Positions 1-6,367 of a stretch of 11,983 bases of DNA are shown in pieces. The stretch is from Bacteroidales bacterium UBA3816. GTDB taxonomy: Bacteria; Bacteroidota; Bacteroidia; Bacteroidales; P3. Numbering within the stretch: position 1 is the first letter of the stretch; each line of letters opens with the position of its first letter. The DNA is taken from positions 1-11,983 of the forward strand of contig DFDY01000064.1 of NCBI GenBank assembly GCA_002368955.1. Reading direction: 5' to 3'. The position numbers were made by a program, and so were the translations under genes. The notes under the pieces are model-generated. The model was not told the origin of the DNA and did not search any database. It saw nothing but the letters and a program-made list of their open reading frames with translations.

Positions 1-2837
1 ACTCCTATGCTGACACCGCCTGTGACTCCTATCTGTGGCATGACACTGATTATCTCATTTCTGGTGAGTATACTTTCGATTATATCAGTGAGGAGAACTG
101 CCCCAGTACCGACACACTGCACCTAGTCATTAATTATGGCAGCCACTATGCCTATTCCATCACAGTGGTAGACAGCTATACTTGGCATGGCTCCACCTAT
201 TTTGTGTCAGGACTTTATACCTACTCCTATATTGATGAATCTGGCTGCCCTAGCGTAGACACTCTCCATTTGACAATAAACTATAGCAGTCATAATGCGG
301 AGAGCATCACGGCATGTGATTATTATATATGGCATGGACTTAGGTATACGACTTCAGGTCAGTATACATACTTATATCTTAATGAACAAGGAGCCCCAAG
401 CGCTGATACGTTGTATTTGACCATCAACCACGGCAGCCATGACTTCTATGCTGACACCGCCTGTGAAACCTATCTATGGCATGGCACTGAGTATCTCATT
501 TCTGGAGAGTATACTTTCGATTACATCAATACTGAGAACTGCCCCAGTACCGACACACTCCATCTATTCATAAATCATGGCGGCAATAACTCCTATGCTG
601 ATACTGCCTGTGAAACCTATCAATGGCATGGAACGGAGTATTCAATCTCGGGTGATTATACATACAGTTACCTCAACTCTGATGACTGCCCCAGTGCTGA
701 TACTCTGCATCTGGTCATCAATCATGGTAGTCATAATGTCTATTACGATACGGCAGTCAATAGCCACATTTGGCACGAATCAACATATTTCACAACAGGA
801 ACATACACATATGATTATGTCAATGAACAAGGTTGCCTTAGTACGGACACTCTCCATTTGACAATAAACTATAGCAGTCATAATGCGGAGAGCATCACGG
901 CATGTGATTATTACGTCTGGCACGGACTTAGGTATACGACTTCAGGTCAGTATACATACTCATATCTTAATGAACAAGGAGCCCCAAGCACAGATACCTT
1001 GTACTTGACCATCAACCACGGCAGCCATAACTCCTATGCTGACACAGCCTGTGACTCCTATCAATGGTATGGCACTGATTATCTCATTTCTGGTGAGTAT
1101 ACTCTCGATTATATCAATACTGAGAACTGCCCCAGTACCGACACGCTGCACCTAGTCATTAATCATGGCAGCCATAGTTCATATGCTGACACCGCTTGTG
1201 AAACCTATCAATGGTATGGAACGGAGTATTCAATCTCGGGTGATTATACATACAATTATCTCAATACTGAGATCTGCCCCAGTACCGATACACTCCATCT
1301 AGTCATTAATCATGGCACCCATAACTCCTATGCTGATACAGCCTGTGACTCCTATCAATGGTGCGGTACCGAGTATCTCATTTCAGGCGTATACACTTTC
1401 AATTATATCAATGTGGAGAACTGCCCCAGTACCGACACGCTCCATTTGACCATAATCCACAGCAGCCATAATGTTGAAAATGTAACCGCCTGCGAGAGCT
1501 ACACTTGGCATGACTCAGTATATACTGTTACAGGGCAATACTCCTACTCCTATGTCAATGAACAGGGGGCGGAAAGTGAGGACTCGTTGTACTTGACAGT
1601 TGTTTATGGAAGTCATGTGGTGTCCGTTGATACTGTGTGCGACAGTTTTATGTGGCAAGGGACTGTGTACATGGCTTCGGGGGAGTTTACTTACGCATAT
1701 GTGAATAGCGATGGGTGTGCGAGTGAGGACACCCTGCGTCTGACGGTCGCCCATTCGGAGAGCGTAAAGACGGACACGGCTGTGTGCGATTCATTTTATT
1801 GGACGGGTACAGGTTTAACCTATTTTGGGGAAGATTCGGAGACTACGGTGCTAACGGACACGGCAGTGCTGACGACAGTGGCTGGATGTGACTCTACGGT
1901 GGTGCTGCAGATTACGCTTCATGCTTCGTCACAGAGGAACTTACAGGACTCGGTGTGCGTTGGGTCGGCTTTGTGGTTTCACGGCACAGAATGCGTTCAT
2001 GAGGGTATCTATCGTTTCGACACGGTGGGAAGCGAAGGTTGCGACAGTACGGTTGTGCTGGAACTGACGGTGGTGACACCGCCTGAGGTGTCTATCTCGC
2101 AGGAGGTGCTTTGCGATGAGGAGAAATATAGGTTGAGTGCTGAAACAGAGGCTCCATATGTGCGGTGGTTTGGCGACGGTGAGGTTGTTGGTGAATCCAC
2201 ACTAGTTGTAGAGCCAAGTGACAGCCTGTTGTACACAGTGAGGGCTGATTGGCGCGACACGCTTTTCTGCCCATCCTATGATTCGGTGTTGTTGCTACCG
2301 CTGACTGTGCCTAGGGCTGTGCTGTCAGTCTCGCCGCAGGCGCTGGACGAAGGTCATCTGACTCTGACGGCCATTTCGGAAGGCCGAGGTCAGGTCTGGC
2401 GACGATGGAGTGTGAACGGTGTGGAGCAGACGGAGCGCGGCAGCAAGATGGTTTATGAGGCACAGGTAGGGATGGACTCCGTCTGTGTGGAACTACTGGT
2501 GGGGGACGAGGTGTGCCAGGATAGTGCGAGGGTGTGTGTGCAGGTGAGGCATCCGCACCTGTATGTGCCCAATGTATTCCTACCGGGCGATGGTGAACCT
2601 AGGAGGCAGTTGTTCTGCGTGACAAAGACGAGAGACGTGCTGTGGGGCAAGGTGGCGGTGTTCGACCGCGCGGGACGCAAGGTGTTTGCTGCCGAGAGCC
2701 TGGACGAGTGCTGGGATGGCACTTGCGATGGTCAACCTTGTCCGCAAGGGAGTTATGTATACAGTATTAAATATGCCACGTCGGTTATGCCTCAAGGGGT
2801 GCTGACCCTAACGGGTACGGTGACACTGTTGCGCTGA
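1..2837 (+). CDS. Large repeat-containing surface protein with type B (gliding-motility) C-terminal sorting domain, 5'-truncated
   Basis: The reading frame is open from base 3 to a TGA at 2835-2837, so the true start and signal peptide lie before the window. An internal GTG at 165 is not the start. The visible part (about 944 residues) begins with twelve 49-residue repeats of the form TAC..Y.WHG..Y..SG.YTY.Y.N...CPSTDTLHL.INHGSH. Two diverged copies carrying CDSTVVL follow, then Ig-like beta-rich segments (about 2070-2550). The end (about 2551-2834) matches the type B sorting domain: VPNVFLPGDG, then VAVFDRAGRKVF, CWDGTCDGQ, QGSYVYSI and a final GTVTLLR. In this family the domain directs export through the type IX system and attachment outside the cell. 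The usual NGDG.ND motif is degenerate here (PGDGEPRRQ). The ligand and role are unknown; adhesion is only an inference. The repeats are much AT-richer than the C-terminal part. Confidence 0.9.
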   Translation, partial: SYADTACDSYLWHDTDYLISGEYTFDYISEENCPSTDTLHLVINYGSHYAYSITVVDSYTWHGSTYFVSGLYTYSYIDESGCPSVDTLHLTINYSSHNAESITACDYYIWHGLRYTTSGQYTYLYLNEQGAPSADTLYLTINHGSHDFYADTACETYLWHGTEYLISGEYTFDYINTENCPSTDTLHLFINHGGNNSYADTACETYQWHGTEYSISGDYTYSYLNSDDCPSADTLHLVINHGSHNVYYDTAVNSHIWHESTYFTTGTYTYDYVNEQGCLSTDTLHLTINYSSHNAESITACDYYVWHGLRYTTSGQYTYSYLNEQGAPSTDTLYLTINHGSHNSYADTACDSYQWYGTDYLISGEYTLDYINTENCPSTDTLHLVINHGSHSSYADTACETYQWYGTEYSISGDYTYNYLNTEICPSTDTLHLVINHGTHNSYADTACDSYQWCGTEYLISGVYTFNYINVENCPSTDTLHLTIIHSSHNVENVTACESYTWHDSVYTVTGQYSYSYVNEQGAESEDSLYLTVVYGSHVVSVDTVCDSFMWQGTVYMASGEFTYAYVNSDGCASEDTLRLTVAHSESVKTDTAVCDSFYWTGTGLTYFGEDSETTVLTDTAVLTTVAGCDSTVVLQITLHASSQRNLQDSVCVGSALWFHGTECVHEGIYRFDTVGSEGCDSTVVLELTVVTPPEVSISQEVLCDEEKYRLSAETEAPYVRWFGDGEVVGESTLVVEPSDSLLYTVRADWRDTLFCPSYDSVLLLPLTVPRAVLSVSPQALDEGHLTLTAISEGRGQVWRRWSVNGVEQTERGSKMVYEAQVGMDSVCVELLVGDEVCQDSARVCVQVRHPHLYVPNVFLPGDGEPRRQLFCVTKTRDVLWGKVAVFDRAGRKVFAAESLDECWDGTCDGQPCPQGSYVYSIKYATSVMPQGVLTLTGTVTLLR
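15..1775 (+). repeat. Tandem array of twelve 147-bp (49-codon) units inside the surface-protein gene
   Basis: Units begin at the Thr codon of the TAC motif at 15, 162, 309, 456, 603, 750, 897, 1044, 1191, 1338, 1485 and 1632. The 147-bp spacing is exact, with no frame-breaking insertions. Units 1-10 share long identical DNA stretches; the last two are more diverged and use G-rich codons. Most units carry two cysteines, at unit positions 3 and 29. The array starts before the window, so the full copy number is not visible. Confidence 0.93.
162..1337 (+). repeat. Higher-order repeat: two copies of a 588-bp block made of four 147-bp units
   Basis: The four units at 162-749 correspond in order to the four at 750-1337. 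Each unit resembles its counterpart 588 bp away more than its neighbour. Bases 261-325 and 849-913 are identical over 65 nt. Shared special features include loss of the first cysteine in the first unit of each block and loss of the second cysteine (GAPS in place of CPS) in the second unit. This indicates duplication of a whole four-unit block, or later homogenisation between the blocks. Confidence 0.85.
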
Positions 2838-2952
2838 ATGGCGATACCCTTTCAACAATTAGCTGCTAAGTCCCCCTTTCACTTTTCACGGTTCATTGGG
2901 CTCAAATGGAAAATTATGTGGTGGAAGGGGATTTTTCCTCGTGTTTTTATTG

Positions 2953-2960
2953 TATTTTTG
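2953..2960 (+). promoter_or_regulatory. Candidate Bacteroidales -7 element (TATTTTTG)
   Basis: TATTTTTG fits the Bacteroidales -7 consensus TAnnTTTG exactly. It sits in AT-rich DNA about 115 bp before the start of the downstream secreted-protein gene. No good TTTG -33 element lies 19-21 bp upstream, only T-rich sequence near 2932, so the match is half of the expected signal. A TTTG at 3011 with an AT-rich stretch near 3035 is a weaker alternative. Confidence 0.35.
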
Positions 2961-3060
2961 CATCGAATTAAAAAGGATGGTTCTGGCGGTGCGAATGGTC
3001 CCCGGCCTTCTTTGAAAACGATTTGATTAGAAGTTATAAAAAGTGATTAATTTTTTTAGA

Positions 3061-3066
3061 AAGGAG
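3061..3066 (+). promoter_or_regulatory. Shine-Dalgarno sequence AAGGAG
   Basis: AGAAAGGAG ends 8 nt before the ATG at 3075 and supports that start, which also opens a clean signal peptide. Such a canonical site stands out here, because the PLP-enzyme, pseudouridine-synthase and pheT genes on the other strand are preceded by A/C-rich leaders without one. Confidence 0.8.
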
Positions 3067-3074
3067 TTTTTGCT

Positions 3075-4205
3075 ATGAAAATGTCTCGTTTGATTGCAAT
3101 CTTTTTGTTGGGCACGGCCTTGGTGGCCAGCCCGGTCTATGCTCAACGCGGCGGCGGTGGCCGTGGCGGTAGCGGCGGTGGCAGTTATTCGTCATCTTCA
3201 CGTGGTGGCGGTGGCAGTTTCTCGTCGTCTTCACGCGGTGGCGGCAGTTTTTCGTCCTCCTCACGCGGTGGCGGCAGTTTTTCGTCCTCCTCACGCGGTG
3301 GCGGCAGTTTTTCGTCCTCCTCACGCGGTGGCGGCAGCTATTCGTCGCCATCGCGCAGTAGCAGCAGTTTTTCGTCGTCATCGCGCAGTAGCAGTAGCTA
3401 TTCGTCGCCATCGCGCAGTAGCAGTAGCTATTCGTCGCCTTCGCGCGGCAGCAGTTTTTCTTCCTCATCGCGCGGCAGCAGCTATGAGAGTCGCGGCGGG
3501 GAGGCTCGTCAGAGCAGCATCCCGAGCCAGATTCGCAGCCGTGAGTCGGCTTCGCCCAGAGGCGCTGCAGGGGTGCGTGAGGCTGGTCGCGGTCAGGGCC
3601 CTACGGGGCTGAGGGGTTCAGGTGCTCCTATGGGCCGCGGTGAGGGTACGGTTGGCAGACCTGGCGGCCAGCCGCCTGTGGTTGGCGGTGGCCGTCCACA
3701 AGGGCAGCGTTGGGCCGACGCGGGCCATCCCCACGGTCCGATGCCTCCGTCGCACCGTCCGATGCATCCGGCTCCTTATTTCTGGCATCCGGTGCACCAC
3801 TGCATGGTTCACTGCCACCCGGTTTTTTGGGATCCGTGGCCTTGCCGCCATTGGTATTGGCCGGGCTTTTGGGTGTACTGCAACACTTACTGGTATGACT
3901 ACCATCCGACGGATGTGGTGGTGGTGAGGGAGTATGCCCGCACGAACTATAATATCGATTTGCTGTCGTATGCGATGAGCGGCGACTTGATGTACGCCCT
4001 GGTTCAGGACCCCGACGGGCACAACTATCTGCAGGTGTACGACAAGAGCGATAAGTTGCTGGCCGAGCAGCAGGTGAGCCGCAAATATGTGAAGATGGAG
4101 ATTGACTCTCAGAACGGCGGCGTGTGGATTATGAAGAAGCGCGACAGGGACCCGCTGATGTTCCTCTACAGCGAGGGCCAGCTGCTGATTTACGAGGCTG
4201 ACTAG
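3075..4205 (+). CDS. Secreted Ser/Gly/Arg low-complexity protein with His/Trp/Cys-rich core, function unknown
   Basis: The protein has 376 residues. Residues 1-23 form a signal peptide: basic start, hydrophobic IAIFLLGTALVA, and a likely signal peptidase I cut after VYA. Residues 24-140 are low complexity, with repeated RGGGSFSSSS changing to RSSSSYSSPS. Residues 140-215 are a Gly/Arg/Pro-rich linker. Residues 216-278 are dense in His, Trp, Tyr and Pro, with cysteines at 243, 247, 257 and 269, including HHCMVHCHP and HWYWPGFW. Residues 279-376 look like an ordinary folded, beta-rich domain ending in LLIYEAD. No catalytic family is recognised. There is no lipobox and no type IX sorting domain, so the protein is probably periplasmic or released. 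Metal binding by the His/Cys patch is an inference. It has its own Shine-Dalgarno site and a strong terminator, so it is likely a single-gene unit. Confidence 0.85.
   Translation: MKMSRLIAIFLLGTALVASPVYAQRGGGGRGGSGGGSYSSSSRGGGGSFSSSSRGGGSFSSSSRGGGSFSSSSRGGGSFSSSSRGGGSYSSPSRSSSSFSSSSRSSSSYSSPSRSSSSYSSPSRGSSFSSSSRGSSYESRGGEARQSSIPSQIRSRESASPRGAAGVREAGRGQGPTGLRGSGAPMGRGEGTVGRPGGQPPVVGGGRPQGQRWADAGHPHGPMPPSHRPMHPAPYFWHPVHHCMVHCHPVFWDPWPCRHWYWPGFWVYCNTYWYDYHPTDVVVVREYARTNYNIDLLSYAMSGDLMYALVQDPDGHNYLQVYDKSDKLLAEQQVSRKYVKMEIDSQNGGVWIMKKRDRDPLMFLYSEGQLLIYEAD
3181..3480 (+). repeat. 30-bp tandem repeat coding RGGGSFSSSS and variants
   Basis: Three copies at 3241-3270, 3271-3300 and 3301-3330 are identical base for base. 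Degenerate copies flank them on both sides, from about 3181 to 3480, mostly keeping the 30-bp period. The later copies replace Gly codons (GGC, GGT) with Ser codons (AGC, AGT) and add Pro. Perfect in-frame tandem copies of this kind can change number by slippage without breaking the frame. Confidence 0.9.
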
Positions 4206-4226
4206 TTCGCATAGTTTTATTGTTTG

Positions 4227-4258
4227 AAAGGGTGTGCCGATAAGGCTCACCCTTTTTT
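4227..4258 (+). terminator. Rho-independent terminator after the secreted-protein gene
   Basis: AAAGGGTGTGCC pairs with GGCTCACCCTTT around a 5-nt loop, with a small TG/CT internal mismatch, and a run of six T closes the stem. It begins 22 bp after the stop codon at 4205. The A-run on its other side means it could also act weakly on transcripts arriving from the minus strand. Confidence 0.85.
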
Positions 4259-4286
4259 GTTTGGGTTGCGGCCGATAGATGAGAGA

Positions 4287-4322
4287 AAGGCAGTCTCCCT
4301 CGTGTGGGAGGGAGACTGCCTT
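4287..4322 (-). terminator. Perfect 15-bp hairpin at the end of the minus-strand gene block
   Basis: AAGGCAGTCTCCCTC at 4287-4301 pairs without mismatch with 4308-4322 around a 6-nt loop. It lies 37 bp past the stop of the PLP-enzyme gene. On the minus strand the stem is followed by TCTCTC rather than a clean T-run, so termination efficiency is uncertain, but the position and stem strength suit a terminator between convergent genes. Confidence 0.7.
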
Positions 4323-4358
4323 GGGTGTGAAAAAAGAAAGGGCGGTGTGGCAGCTGTT

Positions 4359-5564
4359 TTATTTGCCGCACTCTTCGACGGATTCTTTGATGAGCTGGAA
4401 GGTGGCTTCGATGTCGTTGTCGAGACCCATGCTGAAACGGATGAGGCCTTCGCTCATGCCCATTTCTTTCTGGATGTCTTCGGGCACTTCGGAGCTGGTG
4501 CTCTTACCACTGTTGCTGAAGAGGGTCTTGAAGTAGCCGAGGCTGACGGCGAGGTAGCCGACGCCCTTGCGCTGCATGATTTCCATGATGCGGCTGGCTT
4601 TGTCGGCAGTGCCCATGTCGATGCTGATCATGCCGCCGAAGCCGTAGCCTTCATTGCACATGCTGCAGAAGAGGTCGTAGTCGGGGTGCTCGGGCAGGCC
4701 GGGATAGTTGTATTTGAAGCCGACTTCTTTGAAGCGTTTGGCCAGGTACATGGCGTTCTCGCCGTGTTTCTTCATGCGGATGTGGAGGGTGTGGAGGTTC
4801 TTGAGGATGGAGGCGCTGCGCATGGGGTCCAGAACGGGACCGAGGAGCATGCAGGTGCCGTTGTTGACGTCGATGAGGCTGCCAATGTATTCGGCACTGC
4901 CGCAGATGGCTCCGGCCACGCAGTCGTTGGTGCCGTTGACGTACTTGGTCATGCTGTAGACGGTGACGTCAGCTCCGAGCTGGCAGGGGCTGAAGATCAT
5001 GGGGGTGAAGGTGTTGTCGACAATGAGTTTGGCACCGGCGGCATGAGCCATCTTGCTCAGTTCGGGAATGTTGGCGATGCGCAAGAGGGGGTTGTTCATG
5101 GTTTCGGTGTAGACGACCTTGGTGTTGGGGTGCTCGGCGAGGGCTTTCTTTACGGCGTCGAGGTTCTGCATGTTGACAAAGGTGGTTTCGACACCAAATT
5201 TCTTGAGGTAGTTGGCCATGAAGGCGAAGGTGCCGCCGTAGGTGGTCATGGAGCTGACGATGTGGTCGCCACACTTGACTTCGTGGAGAAGGGCACAGGT
5301 GATGGCGGCAAGACCAGAGCCGGTGACCCATGCGGCCTCAGTGCCTTCCATGGCGGCGAGGGCCTGACAGAGGGCGAGGTTGGAGGGGTTCCAGTGGCGG
5401 CTGTAGAGGAAGTAGCCTTCGGTTTCGCCGTGGAAGGTCTCGGTCATGAGATGGGCTTCGGGAAAGGTGAAGGTGGCACTGTCGCAGATGGCGGGGTTGA
5501 CGCCACGGTTGGAGTCGCGGCCATCAATGCGCTGAATGGCGGTTGCGGGATCGAATTTTTTCAT
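4359..5564 (-). CDS. PLP-dependent Cys/Met-metabolism (trans-sulfuration family) enzyme, methionine/cystathionine gamma-lyase-like
   Basis: This 401-residue protein has the usual family length and belongs to the gamma family of PLP enzymes (cystathionine gamma-synthase/lyase, methionine gamma-lyase). Visible active-site features are YSR at 54-56 (PLP phosphate contact from the partner subunit), TGSGLAA at 81-87, Tyr109 (stacks on PLP), VDNTF with Asp183, the Schiff-base lysine Lys207 in SMTKY, and Arg376 in LIRFSMG, which should bind the substrate carboxylate. Methionine gamma-lyases usually have YGCTF where this has YGGTF. The usual HP..MTH segment near the C-terminus is replaced by NSGKSTS (351-357). 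Substrate and reaction (lyase or synthase) therefore cannot be assigned. The ATG at 5562-5564 was chosen because homology starts there; the frame stays open upstream but runs through the neighbouring methylase gene. The leader is AT-rich without a Shine-Dalgarno site. Confidence 0.88.
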   Translation of the reverse strand: MKKFDPATAIQRIDGRDSNRGVNPAICDSATFTFPEAHLMTETFHGETEGYFLYSRHWNPSNLALCQALAAMEGTEAAWVTGSGLAAITCALLHEVKCGDHIVSSMTTYGGTFAFMANYLKKFGVETTFVNMQNLDAVKKALAEHPNTKVVYTETMNNPLLRIANIPELSKMAHAAGAKLIVDNTFTPMIFSPCQLGADVTVYSMTKYVNGTNDCVAGAICGSAEYIGSLIDVNNGTCMLLGPVLDPMRSASILKNLHTLHIRMKKHGENAMYLAKRFKEVGFKYNYPGLPEHPDYDLFCSMCNEGYGFGGMISIDMGTADKASRIMEIMQRKGVGYLAVSLGYFKTLFSNSGKSTSSEVPEDIQKEMGMSEGLIRFSMGLDNDIEATFQLIKESVEECGK

Positions 5565-5625
5565 GTTGTGTGTGTTTTTATGAGTTTTATTATTATTGTA
5601 TGAATTTTTTTTTGTTGTAGAATTG

Positions 5626-6336
5626 TTATTTGTAGAGCAGGAAGATGGCGGGCCGCTTGTTGAGTGTGGGCGGGTCGAAGAGCCACTGGCGGGCAAGGCG
5701 GGCGCGGATGTACTGGGTGGGGAGGGTGAGGTCGGCGGCGACGCAGATGCGGGTGATGGGCTGCAGCTGGTGGGCGAGGTAGTCGAGGAATTTGTCGTTG
5801 CGGTAGGGGGCTTCGATGAAGATTTGGGTTTGGTTGTCGCGATGGATGGCCACTTCGAGGCGTTTGAGGAGGGTGTCGCGTTCGCGAGGTTTGATGGGGG
5901 CGTAGCCGTTGAAGGCAAAGTTCTGCCCGTTGAAGCCAGAGGCCATGAGGGCGAGCATGATGCTGGAGGGGCCGACAAGGGGGAGGACGGGGATGCCGAG
6001 GCGCTGGGCTTCGGCAGTGATGAGGTTGCCGGGGTCGGCCACGCAGGGGAGTCCGGCATCGGACATGAGTCCGATGTTGCGGTTGTGGAGGGTGATGGCG
6101 TCGAGATAGGAGTGAATGTCGGTGGGGAGGGTGTGCTCGTTGAGTTCGAGGAGTTCCACTTGGTCGAGGGTGGTGGCAGTGTAGCCCATGCGCTTGAGGT
6201 TGCGGCGGGCGGTGCGCTCGTCTTCTACGATGAAGGTGGTGCAGGTGTTGAGCAGCTCGCGGTTATAGTCGGGGAGTACCACGGAGGGGTTGTCGTTGCC
6301 GACGGGGACGGGGAAGAGGATGAGTTGGGCAGGCAT
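5626..6336 (-). CDS. RsmI-like SAM-dependent methyltransferase (tetrapyrrole-methylase fold), short form
   Basis: The 236-residue product is recognisable as an RsmI relative by SDAGLPCVADPG (92-103), VGPSS (121-125), SGFNGQNFAFNGY (133-145) and IEAPYRN (174-180). RsmI 2'-O-methylates C1402 of 16S rRNA. This protein is shorter than typical RsmI (about 280 residues), lacks its C-terminal extension, and has LILFPVPVGN where RsmI has the LY.V.TPIGNL motif. It is therefore probably a paralogue whose RNA or other substrate is unknown. It follows the pseudouridine-synthase gene by 31 bp on the same strand, which fits a role in RNA modification, and is 61 bp ahead of the PLP-enzyme gene. The ATG at 6334-6336 gives the expected start of the first beta strand. 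Confidence 0.82.
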   Translation of the reverse strand: MPAQLILFPVPVGNDNPSVVLPDYNRELLNTCTTFIVEDERTARRNLKRMGYTATTLDQVELLELNEHTLPTDIHSYLDAITLHNRNIGLMSDAGLPCVADPGNLITAEAQRLGIPVLPLVGPSSIMLALMASGFNGQNFAFNGYAPIKPRERDTLLKRLEVAIHRDNQTQIFIEAPYRNDKFLDYLAHQLQPITRICVAADLTLPTQYIRARLARQWLFDPPTLNKRPAIFLLYK

Positions 6337-6367
6337 GGGATGGGGGATTATCGTTGCGTAAGGTGTC

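Larger units (their letters stand above)
2838..3074 (+). other. Intergenic region between the two exported-protein genes
   Basis: This 237-bp gap holds no convincing gene. A 62-codon frame beginning right after the upstream stop has no recognisable sequence and no ribosome binding site. A loose inverted repeat (CCCCTT near 2873, AAGGGG near 2925) followed by a T-rich stretch may be a weak terminator. The second half is AT-rich and carries a promoter-like element at 2953-2960 and the ribosome binding site of the next gene. Confidence 0.6.

Noticed and set aside
15..1775. CRISPR-like or non-coding satellite array
   Set aside because: Units are 147 bp, contiguous, in frame and coding throughout, with no unique spacers between short repeats.
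2838..3026. 62-codon frame starting directly after the surface-protein stop
   Set aside because: It has no ribosome binding site, no recognisable sequence, and overlaps the probable promoter region of the next gene.
3073..3468. Minus-strand frame rich in Cys, Asn and Arg opposite the 30-bp repeats
   Set aside because: Its repetitive product is only the reverse reading of Ser/Gly codon repeats.
4224..5603. Long plus-strand open frame (459 codons) opposite the PLP-enzyme gene
   Set aside because: It lies antisense to a clear enzyme gene, starts inside the terminator hairpin, and its Val/Gly/Ala/Glu-rich product looks like the reverse reading of GC-rich codons. It has no recognisable domain.
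5565..6059. N-terminal extension of the PLP enzyme to a Met at 6059 (566 residues in total)
   Set aside because: The extra 165 residues are Ser/Pro/Thr-rich out-of-frame reading of the methylase gene. Family homology begins at the ATG at 5564.
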